Shown piece by piece: positions 23,054-31,924 of a stretch of 43,898 bases of DNA. This DNA comes from an uncultured Lachnospiraceae bacterium. Lineage in GTDB: Bacteria; Bacillota; Clostridia; Lachnospirales; Lachnospiraceae. Position 1 is the stretch's first letter; the number at the start of each line of letters is the position of its first letter. Position numbers and translations under genes: made by a program. Below the pieces are notes generated by a model. The model searched no databases. It was not told the origin of the DNA and was given only the letters and a program-made list of their open reading frames with translations. The stretch spans positions 1 to 43,898 of the forward strand of contig CANQQG010000016.1 of the NCBI GenBank assembly GCA_947625875.1, written 5' to 3'.

Positions 23054-23818
23054 TCAGCTCCATAGTGCGCTTCCGATTACAACGCTTCCCGCCATTGCAA
23101 GCTCACATACCTGCAGGAACCATCCGGCCAGATCCCCCGTCACCCCGCCGAATTTACGGTAAGCCATATAACGGTAATAAACAAACGCCCCCGCGGCCGC
23201 CGCCGTTTCCAGAAACGCCGCCCGCGGACAGATAACAAACATCGCTGTGGCCGCCGCCGCTCCTTCCAGAATCAGCGCCGCGGCCGTAAACCGTTTTTGC
23301 GCCGCCTGACGGAAACCTGCCGCAAGCCCGTCCTTTTTCGCGCCCTGCCAGACGGTTACGGAAAACGCGCTCAACACGCGGCTCAGTACAAACCCCGGCA
23401 GTAAAACCGGCAGCGTTTCGGTTGTCACTTCTGACCAGACGGCATAATCCAGAAGAAAATACACCGCCGCGCCGATCACAGCGAACGCCCCCGTATGCGC
23501 GTCTTTTAAAATCTCCAGCCGCCGCTCCGCCGGCTGGTAAGCGCTCAGCGCATCGACGGTATCCAAAAAGCCATCCATATGGATGCCGCCTGTAATAAAA
23601 AGCGGCACAAGCAATAAAACTGCCGTATCAAACGCCCTGCCAAACGGCAGCGCGTCCAAAAGCCGCCCTGCCGCCCAGACAGCCGCCCCGATCAAAAGCC
23701 CGACACAGGGAAAGCAGCACATGACATACCGCATATTCTGCTCCGTCCAGTCCGCTTTGGGCGTCGGAATCCTTGTATACATGGAAAATGCAATCTTCAG
23801 ACTATTGATCAACCGCAT
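23054..23818 (-). CDS. cobS: Cobalamin synthase CobS (adenosylcobinamide-GDP ribazoletransferase)
   Basis: Integral membrane enzyme that joins adenosylcobinamide-GDP with alpha-ribazole (phosphate) in the last assembly steps of cobalamin. Its 254 residues have several hydrophobic helices. The family segments are IAFSMYTRIPTP near the start and GGIHMDGFLDTVDALSAYQPAERRLEILKDAHTGAF in outline (metal-binding Asp residues, about 79-115). It has its own promoter (23867-23895) and lies 78 bases ahead of cobD, after cobT. Confidence 0.94.
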   Translation of the reverse strand: MRLINSLKIAFSMYTRIPTPKADWTEQNMRYVMCCFPCVGLLIGAAVWAAGRLLDALPFGRAFDTAVLLLVPLFITGGIHMDGFLDTVDALSAYQPAERRLEILKDAHTGAFAVIGAAVYFLLDYAVWSEVTTETLPVLLPGFVLSRVLSAFSVTVWQGAKKDGLAAGFRQAAQKRFTAAALILEGAAAATAMFVICPRAAFLETAAAAGAFVYYRYMAYRKFGGVTGDLAGWFLQVCELAMAGSVVIGSALWS

Positions 23819-23866
23819 ACCGCCCCTCCTGCCATCCGCTGCAGCAGATCCGACATATGTTCTTAT

Positions 23867-23895
23867 AATATACCATATTCCATAACGCTGTACAA
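23867..23895 (-). promoter_or_regulatory. sigma-A promoter of cobS
   Basis: TTGTAC (-35, 23890-23895), a 17-base spacer and TATATT (-10, 23867-23872) on the minus strand, within the cobT-cobS gap. No cobalamin-riboswitch B12 box was recognised in the remaining 48-base leader. Confidence 0.6.
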
Positions 23896-23902
23896 GGGAA
23901 TT

Positions 23903-24973
23903 TTATTCATACGGCTGATATGCTTCCACTCCTATATCGGCAAATGACGGCATTTTATAATAGACATTTACCGCGCTTTCCAGCAGCGGAAATGCCAGCG
24001 CCGCGCCGCTCCCTTCCCCCAGGCAGAGGTCGCACGTCAAAAACGGCTGCATTCCAAGCTGTTCGAGCATATATACGCCGCCCGGCTCTTTTGGCATATG
24101 CGACGCCAGCCAGCAGTCCGCCGCCCGCGGGCACAGCCGCTTCGCGGCATAAGCGGCTGTGAGCGATATAAAACCGTCCATCATGACCGGAATCCGCTCT
24201 GCCGCCGCTCCGAGGTACAGCCCCGCCATGCCCGCAAGGTCAAATCCGCCGACTTTTGCAAGCGCGTCCACCGGATCCGCCGGATTCGGGCGGTGCAGTT
24301 TCAGGGCTTTTTTTATCACTTCGATTTTTTTTTGCAGCCCCTCCGCGTCCAGGCCTGCGCCGCGTCCCGCCAGAGATTCCGGCGGACTTCCCGTCAGCGC
24401 AGCCGCCACAGCGCCGCTCGTCGTCGTATTCCCGATCCCCATCTCGCCCGCCGCAAGCATCTTGTAGCCTTTTTGTTTTAATTCCCCTGCAATGGCAATC
24501 CCCGTCTCTATGGCGTCCAGCGCATCCTCATAAGACATGGCCGGCTCCTTCGCCATATTTTTTGTGCCATACGCAATTTTACGCCTTTCCACGCCCGGCG
24601 CATCCGCCGCCATGCCGATATCAACGGGGAAAACATCCGTCCCGCTGTCGCGGCAGAATAATGCCGTACAGGTCTTATCATTCTGAAAATTTCCCGCGAC
24701 AATTGCCGTCACTTCCTGTCCCGTCTGCGTCACGCCTTCCTCTGCCACGCCATTGTCCGCGCAGAAAACTACCAGCGCTTTTTTCCTGATATCCACATGC
24801 GGCGTCCCCTGTATCCCGGCGATCCGCACGACCGCATCCTCCAGCCTCCCCAGGCTGTGCAGCGGCTTTGCGATGCTGTCCCATCTCGCGCGCGCGCCAT
24901 GCATCGCCGTATCGTCCAGGGCGTTTTCCCTTATCCGCCCCAACGTCTGTTTGAGTAAACTCCCTCGTTCCAT
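23903..24973 (-). CDS. cobT: Nicotinate-nucleotide--dimethylbenzimidazole phosphoribosyltransferase CobT
   Basis: Activates the lower-ligand base (5,6-dimethylbenzimidazole or an alternative) to alpha-ribazole phosphate for cobalamin assembly. Its 356 residues match the usual length. Visible family motifs are the N-terminal RWDSIAKPLHSLGRLED, GEMGIGNTTTSGAVAAAL and the C-terminal CLGEGSGAALAFPLLESA, which contains the catalytic Glu. The start at 24973 (MERGSLLKQT) has GGAGG five bases upstream; longer in-frame starts run through that site. It follows aguB by 81 bases. Confidence 0.95.
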   Translation of the reverse strand: MERGSLLKQTLGRIRENALDDTAMHGARARWDSIAKPLHSLGRLEDAVVRIAGIQGTPHVDIRKKALVVFCADNGVAEEGVTQTGQEVTAIVAGNFQNDKTCTALFCRDSGTDVFPVDIGMAADAPGVERRKIAYGTKNMAKEPAMSYEDALDAIETGIAIAGELKQKGYKMLAAGEMGIGNTTTSGAVAAALTGSPPESLAGRGAGLDAEGLQKKIEVIKKALKLHRPNPADPVDALAKVGGFDLAGMAGLYLGAAAERIPVMMDGFISLTAAYAAKRLCPRAADCWLASHMPKEPGGVYMLEQLGMQPFLTCDLCLGEGSGAALAFPLLESAVNVYYKMPSFADIGVEAYQPYE

Positions 24974-25054
24974 TTTTTCCTCCATATCCATACGCATACA
25001 AAAAACGCACCGGAAGGTTTCCGACCGATGCGCGATTGACGCCAACAAAATCTT

Positions 25055-25930
25055 TTATCCGCTTATCTCCCCATAACAATGCGGCCTCCGGTCCCGGAAC
25101 AGCCCCCAGCCCAGCCGGTTTTCTTCCACCGCGTCCAGGTCAAATGTCGCCAGTATGACCGCTTCGCGCTCTCTCGGCGCCTCCGCCTTTATTTCCCCGG
25201 TTTCATCCGTAATAAAGGAAGAGCCGTAAAACAGCAGCGAAGATTTCTGCCCGCCGTTTTCCTCCGTCGGCTCCACCGTTTCCAGCCCAATCCGGTTCGC
25301 CGCAGCCACCGGGATCAGGTTGCTGCCCGCATGCCCCTGCATACATCTGCGCCAGTGCGGCATACTGTCACAGTTTAAGATCGGCTCGCTCCCAATGGCC
25401 GTCGGATACAAAAGCATTTCTGCGCCGCCGAGCGCAAGGCAGCGCGCCGTCTCCGGAAACCACTGGTCCCAGCAGACGCCGACGCCGATTTTCCCGAAAC
25501 GTGTATCCCAGACGCGAAAGCCCGTATTGCCGGGCGTGAAGTAAAACTTTTCCTGATAAAAATGATCGTCCGGAATATGCGTCTTGCGGTACACGCCCAG
25601 CAATGCGCCGTCCGCGTCCAGCATGGCGACGCTGTTATACAGCACACAGCCGTCCTTTTCATAAAAACTGACCGGCAGCACGACGCCCAGCTCCTTTGCT
25701 ATGGGCCGGAAATGGCGCACCGCATCATTCTCCGCCGCCGGCTTTGCAAACTTATAATAATCATACCGCCGTTCCTGGCAAAAATACTGCCGTTCAAACA
25801 GTTCCGGCAGCAAAATCACGTTTGCGCCCTCCGCCGCCGCTTCCCGCACCATTTTTTCCGCTTTTGCGATATTTTCTCCCGCCTCGCGGCCACAGCGCAT
25901 CTGTACGGCCGCCACCGTCACATTCCTCAT
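25055..25930 (-). CDS. aguB: N-carbamoylputrescine amidase AguB
   Basis: Nitrilase-superfamily amidohydrolase that turns N-carbamoylputrescine into putrescine, CO2 and ammonia. Its 291 residues carry the Glu-Lys-Cys triad: Glu43 (LLPELFERQYF), Lys116 (YRKTHIPDDHFY) and Cys153 (GVCWDQWFPE). The QYFCQ and DHFYQEKFYFTPGN segments are typical of plant/bacterial AguB. Its ATG overlaps the aguA stop (ATGA, 25927-25930), so the two consecutive steps are translationally coupled. Confidence 0.96.
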   Translation of the reverse strand: MRNVTVAAVQMRCGREAGENIAKAEKMVREAAAEGANVILLPELFERQYFCQERRYDYYKFAKPAAENDAVRHFRPIAKELGVVLPVSFYEKDGCVLYNSVAMLDADGALLGVYRKTHIPDDHFYQEKFYFTPGNTGFRVWDTRFGKIGVGVCWDQWFPETARCLALGGAEMLLYPTAIGSEPILNCDSMPHWRRCMQGHAGSNLIPVAAANRIGLETVEPTEENGGQKSSLLFYGSSFITDETGEIKAEAPREREAVILATFDLDAVEENRLGWGLFRDRRPHCYGEISG

Positions 25931-27099
25931 TTTCTTTCTCCTTCAAAGCCGCCCGCAGCCAGCGGGCCTGTAATGTCCCAGTGCAGATTCTTCCCCGCCG
26001 GAATCTGCTGCGTGATACAGTGGATATTCCCGCCGCCGACGATAATCGGCCGCGCATAAACCGGCACGATCGCCCGCTCCGGAAACAGGCCGGCCAGCAG
26101 CCTGACCGCAGGCCGGTCGTTCACATCGCCAAACTGCGGCACAAGCACGCTCCCGTTTGCAATATAAAAATTCACATAGCTTGCCGCCAGCCGCTCGCCC
26201 GCCTCCCGCACGTCCTCGCCTTCCTCAAACACAAACCCGTCCCGTTCTTCCTTTGTAATGCAGACGGGGCGTTCCGGTATCGGGAGTTTATGCACCGTAA
26301 ACTTCCTGCCCCTTGCATCCGTTTCCTTTTCCAGCGTTTCCAGACAGGCATTGCTCAGCTCCCACTGCGGATCGTCCTTTTTGTCCGTCCACGCAAGCAC
26401 GACCTCTGACGGGCGCACAAACGCGCACACATTGTCCACATGTTCGTTTGTCTCGTCCTGATAAATGCCGCGCGGCAGCCAGACGACCTTTTCCGCGCCA
26501 AGATACTGCTTTAACTCCCGCTCAATCTCCGCCTTATTCAAAAGGGGATTCCGCCCGCCGCTGAGCAGGCAGGCTTCTGTCACAAGCAGGGTGCCCTCCC
26601 CGTCCGTATGGATCGCCCCGCCCTCCAGCACAAAATGCTGCGCGTCATAGCATTCCATGGAAAGCGCGCCGCAGACCGCCGCCGCCGCGCGGTTATCCTT
26701 TTCCCAGTGCGCATACAGCCCGTCATATGCGCCGCCCCATGCGTTAAACTGCCAGTCAACGCCGCGTACTTCTCCGTCTTTATTTACAACGCACGTCGGG
26801 CCGATATCCCGCGCCCACGCGTCGTCCGTTTCCACATCAAAAACATGCACCCGGCTCTCCGCAGAAAATAATGCGCACACGCGCTCATATTCCGCGCCAT
26901 GCGCCAGCAGGAACACATGCTCGCTTTCTGCAAGGACACGTATGATCTGCGCAAACGTTTCCTGCGCTTCCTTCGCCCCATGCGGCCACGAGCCCGCGCG
27001 CACCGGCCAGACCATCATGCAGCCGCAGTGCGGCCCGTATTCCGCGGGCATATGGAAACCGTCCTGCGCCGGCGTTGAATGTTTGATTTTTCCCCTCAT
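25927..27099 (-). CDS. aguA: Agmatine deiminase AguA
   Basis: Hydrolyses agmatine to N-carbamoylputrescine and ammonia; a member of the guanidino-group modifying fold. Its 390 residues show the family start MPAEYGPHCGCMMVWP, the DDAWARDIGPT Asp/Arg site, VLEGGAIHTDGEGT with the catalytic Glu region, and the nucleophile Cys361 in IVGGGNIHCITQQIPAG. It begins three bases after the nspC stop and overlaps aguB. The position in a polyamine block argues for putrescine synthesis rather than agmatine catabolism for ATP, which would carry ptcA/ptcB-type genes. Confidence 0.96.
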   Translation of the reverse strand: MRGKIKHSTPAQDGFHMPAEYGPHCGCMMVWPVRAGSWPHGAKEAQETFAQIIRVLAESEHVFLLAHGAEYERVCALFSAESRVHVFDVETDDAWARDIGPTCVVNKDGEVRGVDWQFNAWGGAYDGLYAHWEKDNRAAAAVCGALSMECYDAQHFVLEGGAIHTDGEGTLLVTEACLLSGGRNPLLNKAEIERELKQYLGAEKVVWLPRGIYQDETNEHVDNVCAFVRPSEVVLAWTDKKDDPQWELSNACLETLEKETDARGRKFTVHKLPIPERPVCITKEERDGFVFEEGEDVREAGERLAASYVNFYIANGSVLVPQFGDVNDRPAVRLLAGLFPERAIVPVYARPIIVGGGNIHCITQQIPAGKNLHWDITGPLAAGGFEGERK

Positions 27100-27102
27100 T
27101 TT

Positions 27103-28245
27103 TTAAGACAGCCTTTCCCTGAAATCGCGGTATCCAAACTGTTTTACGATGCGGCACTCCCCGTCCGTCCCCCGCACTGCGAGCGCGGGAAGGCACATTC
27201 CGTTAAACGTATTATTTTTCACCATGGAATAAATCATCATATCTTCAAAATACAGCCGGTCGCCCGCCTGAATTTCCCGGTCAAACGAATAATCCCCGAC
27301 AATATCGCCCGCCAGGCACGTCGCGGAAGCTAAACGGTACGTATACGGCTTTTCCCCCGGCAGCCCGCTGTCTTTTAACGGCGGGCGGTACGGCATTTCC
27401 AGCACGTCCGGCATATGGCACGACGCAGACGCGTCAAGAATCAGGGTCTTTACGCCGTTTTCCACGATATCCATCACTTCCGTCACAAGATACCCCGCGT
27501 ACAGCGCGACCGCCTCCCCCGGCTCCAGATAAACCGTCACGCCATAAGCATCCTGCGCATGGCGGATACAGCGTTCCAGCAGCCCGACGTCGTAATCCGC
27601 CCGCGTGATATGGTGTCCGCCGCCCATATTGAGCCATTTCATCTGTCTGAAATAACGTCCGAATTTTTCTTCCGCCGCGGCAAGCGTTTTTGCCAGCGCG
27701 TCCGCATTCTGTTCGCAAAGCGTATGGAAATGCAGCCCGTCCACGCCCTCCAGCGCAGCCGGGTTCCGCTCCAGCTCTTCGGTAAACTGCCGCGCGGGAA
27801 TGCCGAGCCGCGATCCCGCCGCGCAGGGATCATAAGCCGTATGCCCCTCCTGTGTGGATATTTCCGGATTGATACGCAGGCCGATGCTGGTTTTCCCGGC
27901 GCAGCGCGCTCTGTATTTATACAGCTGTGAAAAGGAATTAAACACCACATGGTCGCAGATATCCGCGATCTCATCGATTTCCGATTCCCGGTAAGCTGGG
28001 GAAAAAATATGGTTTTCCTTTCCCATCTCCTCTTTCCCAAGCCTTGCCTCAAATAAGCCGCTCGCCGTCGTCCCCGCCAGATATTCCGCGATCAGCGGAT
28101 AGGCGCAGAACATGGAAAACGCCTTTTGCGCCAGCAGGATACGGCACCCCGTATGCGCCTGCACCTGCTGTAAGATTTTCAGATTGCGTATCAGTTTTTC
28201 CTCATCCAGCACATAAGCCGGCGTCGGGAGCTGTTCGATTCTCAT
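27103..28245 (-). CDS. nspC: Carboxynorspermidine/carboxyspermidine decarboxylase
   Basis: Alanine-racemase-fold PLP decarboxylase that converts carboxyspermidine (or carboxynorspermidine) to the polyamine. Its 380 residues begin LPTPAYVLDEEKLIRNLKIL. The PLP lysine is Lys41 (LAQKAFSMFC), and the family segments LNMGGGHHITRADYD and LEPGEAVALYAGYL are present. The CHMPDVLEMPYRP segment and YSFDREIQAGDRLYFEDMMIYSMVK complete the C-terminal barrel. It lies between the matching dehydrogenase and aguA. Substrate choice between spermidine and norspermidine precursors is not fixed by sequence. Confidence 0.94.
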   Translation of the reverse strand: MRIEQLPTPAYVLDEEKLIRNLKILQQVQAHTGCRILLAQKAFSMFCAYPLIAEYLAGTTASGLFEARLGKEEMGKENHIFSPAYRESEIDEIADICDHVVFNSFSQLYKYRARCAGKTSIGLRINPEISTQEGHTAYDPCAAGSRLGIPARQFTEELERNPAALEGVDGLHFHTLCEQNADALAKTLAAAEEKFGRYFRQMKWLNMGGGHHITRADYDVGLLERCIRHAQDAYGVTVYLEPGEAVALYAGYLVTEVMDIVENGVKTLILDASASCHMPDVLEMPYRPPLKDSGLPGEKPYTYRLASATCLAGDIVGDYSFDREIQAGDRLYFEDMMIYSMVKNNTFNGMCLPALAVRGTDGECRIVKQFGYRDFRERLS

Positions 28246-28298
28246 CTTTTACCTGTCACCTTTATCTGTTCTTCCTTCCGCCCGTTTCGTTCTGATCG

Positions 28299-29558
28299 CT
28301 ATGGAACCAGCTCCGGATCCTCCTCAACCGTCCAGGGCAGCCCCCACCGATTCAGGGCGTCCATATACGGATCCGGATCGAACTCATCGGTGGTAAACAC
28401 GCCCGGCTTTTTCCATTTGCCGGTTAAAACGAGCATCGCCCCGATCATGGCGGGCACGCCCGTCGTATAAGAGACCGCCTGCGACTGCACCTCGCGGTAG
28501 CACTCCTGATGGTCGCAGATATTATAAATATACAGCTTCTTCTCCCTGCCTTCTTTTATGCCGGTAAAAATGCAGCCGATATTCGTTTTCCCGACCGTCC
28601 GCGGCCCAAGCGAAGCCGGATCCGGAAGCAGTTCTTTTAAAAACTGGATCGGCACGATCTGACGCCCCTGAAACGTCACCGGAGCCGTCGAGAGCATACC
28701 GACATTTTCCAGACATTTCATATGCGTCAGGTAACTCTGCCCGAATGTCATAAAGAAGCGGATCCGCTTTACGCCCGGAATATTCCTGGCAAGCGCCTCG
28801 ATCTCCTCATGGTGCAGCAGGTACATATCCTTTTTCCCAACGCCTGCAAACTCATATTCCCTGTGAATGCTCATCGGCGGGACTTCCACCCATTTCCCGT
28901 CTTCCCAATAAGAGCCCGGCGCGGACACTTCCCGCAAATTAATCTCCGGGTTAAAATTCGTCGCAAACGGATAGCCATGGTCGCCGCCGTTGCAGTCCAG
29001 GATATCAATCGTATGGATCTCATCAAAATAATGCTTCGCCGCATATGCCGTAAATACGCTTGTCACGCCGGGATCAAACCCTGTGCCGAGCAGCGCCGTA
29101 AGCCCCGCCTTTTCATACCTCTCCCGGTACGCCCACTGCCACGAATAGTCAAAATAGGCCGTAAACCCAAGCCGTTTGCAGCGTTCCTCGTATACCGCCC
29201 GCCAGCCGGGATCGTCCGTATTTTCCGCTTCATAATTTGCCGTATCGATATAATGCGTCCCCGCGGCAAGGCAGGCGTCCATGATCGTCAGATCCTGATA
29301 CGGGAGCGCGACATTCAAAACGGCGTCCGGCTGATAGGAACGGATCAGGGCGGTCAGCTCATCTGTGTTGTCCGCGTCCACCTGCGCCGTTGTAATCTTT
29401 GTCCTGGTCTGCGGCTGCAGTTTTTCTTTCAATGCATCGCACTTTGAAACCGTGCGGCTCGCGATCATAATCTCCTCAAATACTTCACTGTTCTGGCAGC
29501 ATTTATGGACAGCGACCGACGCCACGCCGCCGCAGCCGATGATCAGCAACCTGCTCAT
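28299..29558 (-). CDS. Carboxy(nor)spermidine synthase, saccharopine-dehydrogenase family
   Basis: NAD(P)H-dependent reductase expected to condense putrescine with L-aspartate semialdehyde to carboxyspermidine. A 419-residue protein. The N-terminal Rossmann motif is MSRLLIIGCGGVASVAVHKC, followed by family segments ALPYQDLTIMDACLAAGTHYIDTANYE, DYSWQWAYRERYEKAGLTALLGTGFDPGVTSVF and the C-terminal YNICDHQECYREVQSQAVSYTTGVPA in outline. The start at 29558 is chosen because GGAGG lies seven bases upstream and the ATGA overlaps the speE stop. Homologues acting on agmatine (carboxyaminopropylagmatine dehydrogenase) exist, so the acceptor is not certain. Confidence 0.9.
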   Translation of the reverse strand: MSRLLIIGCGGVASVAVHKCCQNSEVFEEIMIASRTVSKCDALKEKLQPQTRTKITTAQVDADNTDELTALIRSYQPDAVLNVALPYQDLTIMDACLAAGTHYIDTANYEAENTDDPGWRAVYEERCKRLGFTAYFDYSWQWAYRERYEKAGLTALLGTGFDPGVTSVFTAYAAKHYFDEIHTIDILDCNGGDHGYPFATNFNPEINLREVSAPGSYWEDGKWVEVPPMSIHREYEFAGVGKKDMYLLHHEEIEALARNIPGVKRIRFFMTFGQSYLTHMKCLENVGMLSTAPVTFQGRQIVPIQFLKELLPDPASLGPRTVGKTNIGCIFTGIKEGREKKLYIYNICDHQECYREVQSQAVSYTTGVPAMIGAMLVLTGKWKKPGVFTTDEFDPDPYMDALNRWGLPWTVEEDPELVP

Positions 29559-30412
29559 TTTTGTTCCTCCTCTTCTAATAAATCCTCCACGTATTTCGGC
29601 AGCATAAACGCCCCCCTGTGAAGGTTTGTCGTATAATACCACGTCTTGATGCCCCGCGCTTTCCACCGCTGCTCATCCAGATCGAACAGCGGATGGTATT
29701 TTTTGGAAGCAAAACCGAACATCCAGTACCCCGCGGGGCACGTCGGGATACTCGCCTGGTACACCCGGCTGATCGGAAAACTCCGGTGGACTTTCCGGTG
29801 CATCGCGCGAAACGCCGCCTCATCCTCGTCATAAAACGGGCTTCCATGCTGATAGACCATGATCCCGTCCTCTTTCAGCGCGCGGTAGCATTTCCCGTAA
29901 AATTCCTTTGTGAACAGCCCTTCCGTATATCCGAACGGGTCGGTGGAGTCATTGATGATCAGGTCATATTTATCCTCGCACCTGCGCAAAAAACGCAGGC
30001 CGTCCATATTCGTCACCGTCACGCGCGGGTCGTCGAAGCCTTTTGCCGTCTCCGGAAAAAACTCTCTGCTGACCTTTACAAACATTTCGTCCTGTTCCAC
30101 CACATCGATTGTTTCGATCTCTTCATATTCGATACAGGTTCTTGCCACGCCGCCGTCCCCGCCGCCGATGATCAGCACATTCCTGACGTGCGGATGGACA
30201 GCCATCGGCACATGCACGACCATTTCATTATAAATAAACTCATCCGCCTCTGAAAAAATGATCTCTCCGTCCAGGACGATCATCTTTCCAAATTCCTGGG
30301 ATTCAAACACATCAATCCTCTGATATTCACTGACCGCGCTGAACAGCTGGCGGTCTACCCGCACGCTTGTTTTTACGTTTTCCGTATCCATTTGTGAGAA
30401 CCAGATATCCAT
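29555..30412 (-). CDS. speE: Spermidine synthase-type aminopropyltransferase
   Basis: Transfers an aminopropyl group from decarboxylated SAM to a polyamine acceptor, normally putrescine. Its 285 residues have an N-terminal beta domain (LFSAVSEYQRIDVFESQEFGKMIVLDG), the dcSAM-binding GGGDGGVARTC, the acidic VEQDEMFV, and the catalytic region IINDSTDPFGYTEGLFTKEFY. The DPFGYTEGLF variant of the usual DPVGPAxxLF is typical of Clostridia homologues, as far as I recall. GGAGG lies seven bases before the start. It overlaps the carboxyspermidine synthase gene by four bases. No speD, which would supply dcSAM, is in the window, so substrate specificity is open. Confidence 0.9.
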   Translation of the reverse strand: MDIWFSQMDTENVKTSVRVDRQLFSAVSEYQRIDVFESQEFGKMIVLDGEIIFSEADEFIYNEMVVHVPMAVHPHVRNVLIIGGGDGGVARTCIEYEEIETIDVVEQDEMFVKVSREFFPETAKGFDDPRVTVTNMDGLRFLRRCEDKYDLIINDSTDPFGYTEGLFTKEFYGKCYRALKEDGIMVYQHGSPFYDEDEAAFRAMHRKVHRSFPISRVYQASIPTCPAGYWMFGFASKKYHPLFDLDEQRWKARGIKTWYYTTNLHRGAFMLPKYVEDLLEEEEQK

Positions 30413-30424
30413 CCGCTCGCCTCC

Positions 30425-31873
30425 CTATATGATCACCTGCAGATATTCGGCATTGACGTCCATTGTCCCCTGCAGGGAACAGCCCTTTTCCTTTGCATAC
30501 AAAATGTATTCGATAATATCCTCTGTAATCCGCTCGCCCGGCGTCAGGATCGGTATCCCAGGCGGATAGCACATGATCAGCTCCCCGCAGACCGCCCCCG
30601 CCGTTTCCCGGATCGGAAGCCGCTTCTTTTTTGCATAAAACGCCTTCTGCGGCGTCATCACCTGCTCCGGCTGGATAAAATCGCCGCAGTATAAGCCGCC
30701 CGTATCTTTTCCATAAAGGTGCCGGATATCCTCCAGCGCGCCGACCAGCCGCTCGATATCCTGTATCCGGTCGCCGATCGAAATATAAGCGAGGATATTC
30801 CCGATATCGCCAAATTCGATCTGGATATCGTACTCATCACGCAGCAGATCATACACTTCAATTCCGGTCAGGCCGATCCCCTGCGTATAAACGGAAAGCT
30901 TCGTCACGTCATAATCAAACACGCTGTCCCCATTGATCAGGTCTTTCCCATACGCATAATAACCGCCGATGCCGTTGATCTCCGTACGGGCGTATTCCGC
31001 CATGCGCGTCACTTTTGCAAACGATTCCTTCCCGCGCAGCGCCAGGTTTCTCCTGGAAATGTCAAGGCTTGACAAAAGCAGATATGACGCGCTCGTCGTC
31101 TGCGTCAGGTTAATGATCTGCCGCACATAATCCGCGTCCATATCCGGCCCGCACAGTAAAATCGAACTCTGCGTCAGGCTCCCGCCTGATTTGTGCATGG
31201 AGACCGCAGCCATATCCGCGCCCGCAGCCATGCCGGACATGGGCAGATTTTCCCCAAAATAAAGATGCGTCCCATGCGCTTCGTCCGCCAGCGCCTTCAT
31301 GCCATGCGTATGCGCCAGTTCTACGATTTCTTTTATATTGGAACAGACGCCATAATACGTCGGATTATTGATAAAGACTGCGGCGGCGTCCGGATTCGCT
31401 TCGATCACGCGGCGCATTTCCCCCGTCTCCACGCCCACAGCGATCCCGATCTTCGGATTCACTTTTGCCTCCGCATAAACCGGAACCGCGCCGCAGAGCA
31501 CCAGCGCGTTGATCACGCTCTTATGGATATTCCTCGGCAATATGATCTTATCTCCCGCCCGGCAGACTGACAGGATCATGCTCTGCACAGAACTTGTCGT
31601 CCCGTTTACCATCAAAAAAGCGCGCGCCGCCCCGAACGCATCCGCCGTCAGCTCCTCCGCCTTACGGATCACAGACACCGGATGGCCGAGATTGTCAAGC
31701 GGCTTCATGGAATTGACGTCCAGCCCGACGCACTTCTCACCAAGCAGGTTCACCAATTCGGGATTCCCGCGCCCCCTCTTATGGCCGGGAACGTCAAAAG
31801 GCACGATCCTTCCCTTTCGGAACCGCTCCAGCGCCTCATAGATCGGGGCTGATTTTTGCTCGTTTAAATCCAC
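30425..31873 (-). CDS. speA: Arginine decarboxylase, Orn/Lys/Arg decarboxylase class I (SpeA type)
   Basis: PLP enzyme that makes agmatine from arginine, the entry step of this cluster. Its 482 residues start near PIYEALERFRKGRIVPFDVPGHKRGRG. The PLP-binding lysine is Lys228 (VSMHKSGGSLTQSSILL), with DEAHGTHLYFG before it, and a C-terminal domain ends with CYPPGIPILTPGERI. Its size matches the short B. subtilis SpeA/YaaO-type enzymes. The GTG at 31873 is chosen because GGAGGG lies six bases upstream; the in-frame ATGs further up precede that site. Lysine decarboxylase activity cannot be excluded, but aguA and aguB in the cluster favour arginine. Confidence 0.92.
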   Translation of the reverse strand: MDLNEQKSAPIYEALERFRKGRIVPFDVPGHKRGRGNPELVNLLGEKCVGLDVNSMKPLDNLGHPVSVIRKAEELTADAFGAARAFLMVNGTTSSVQSMILSVCRAGDKIILPRNIHKSVINALVLCGAVPVYAEAKVNPKIGIAVGVETGEMRRVIEANPDAAAVFINNPTYYGVCSNIKEIVELAHTHGMKALADEAHGTHLYFGENLPMSGMAAGADMAAVSMHKSGGSLTQSSILLCGPDMDADYVRQIINLTQTTSASYLLLSSLDISRRNLALRGKESFAKVTRMAEYARTEINGIGGYYAYGKDLINGDSVFDYDVTKLSVYTQGIGLTGIEVYDLLRDEYDIQIEFGDIGNILAYISIGDRIQDIERLVGALEDIRHLYGKDTGGLYCGDFIQPEQVMTPQKAFYAKKKRLPIRETAGAVCGELIMCYPPGIPILTPGERITEDIIEYILYAKEKGCSLQGTMDVNAEYLQVII

Positions 31874-31924
31874 TGTTATCCCTCCCTGCTTCGTATCCAT
31901 GTGCATGAAAAAAGCAAGGGAACC

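Noticed and set aside
24974-25054. Possible cobalamin riboswitch before cobT
   Set aside because: The 81-base gap is too short and no B12-box-like segment was seen.
25927-27099. Agmatine deiminase as part of an ATP-yielding agmatine catabolic pathway
   Set aside because: No putrescine carbamoyltransferase, carbamate kinase or agmatine-putrescine antiporter gene is present; the partner is aguB.
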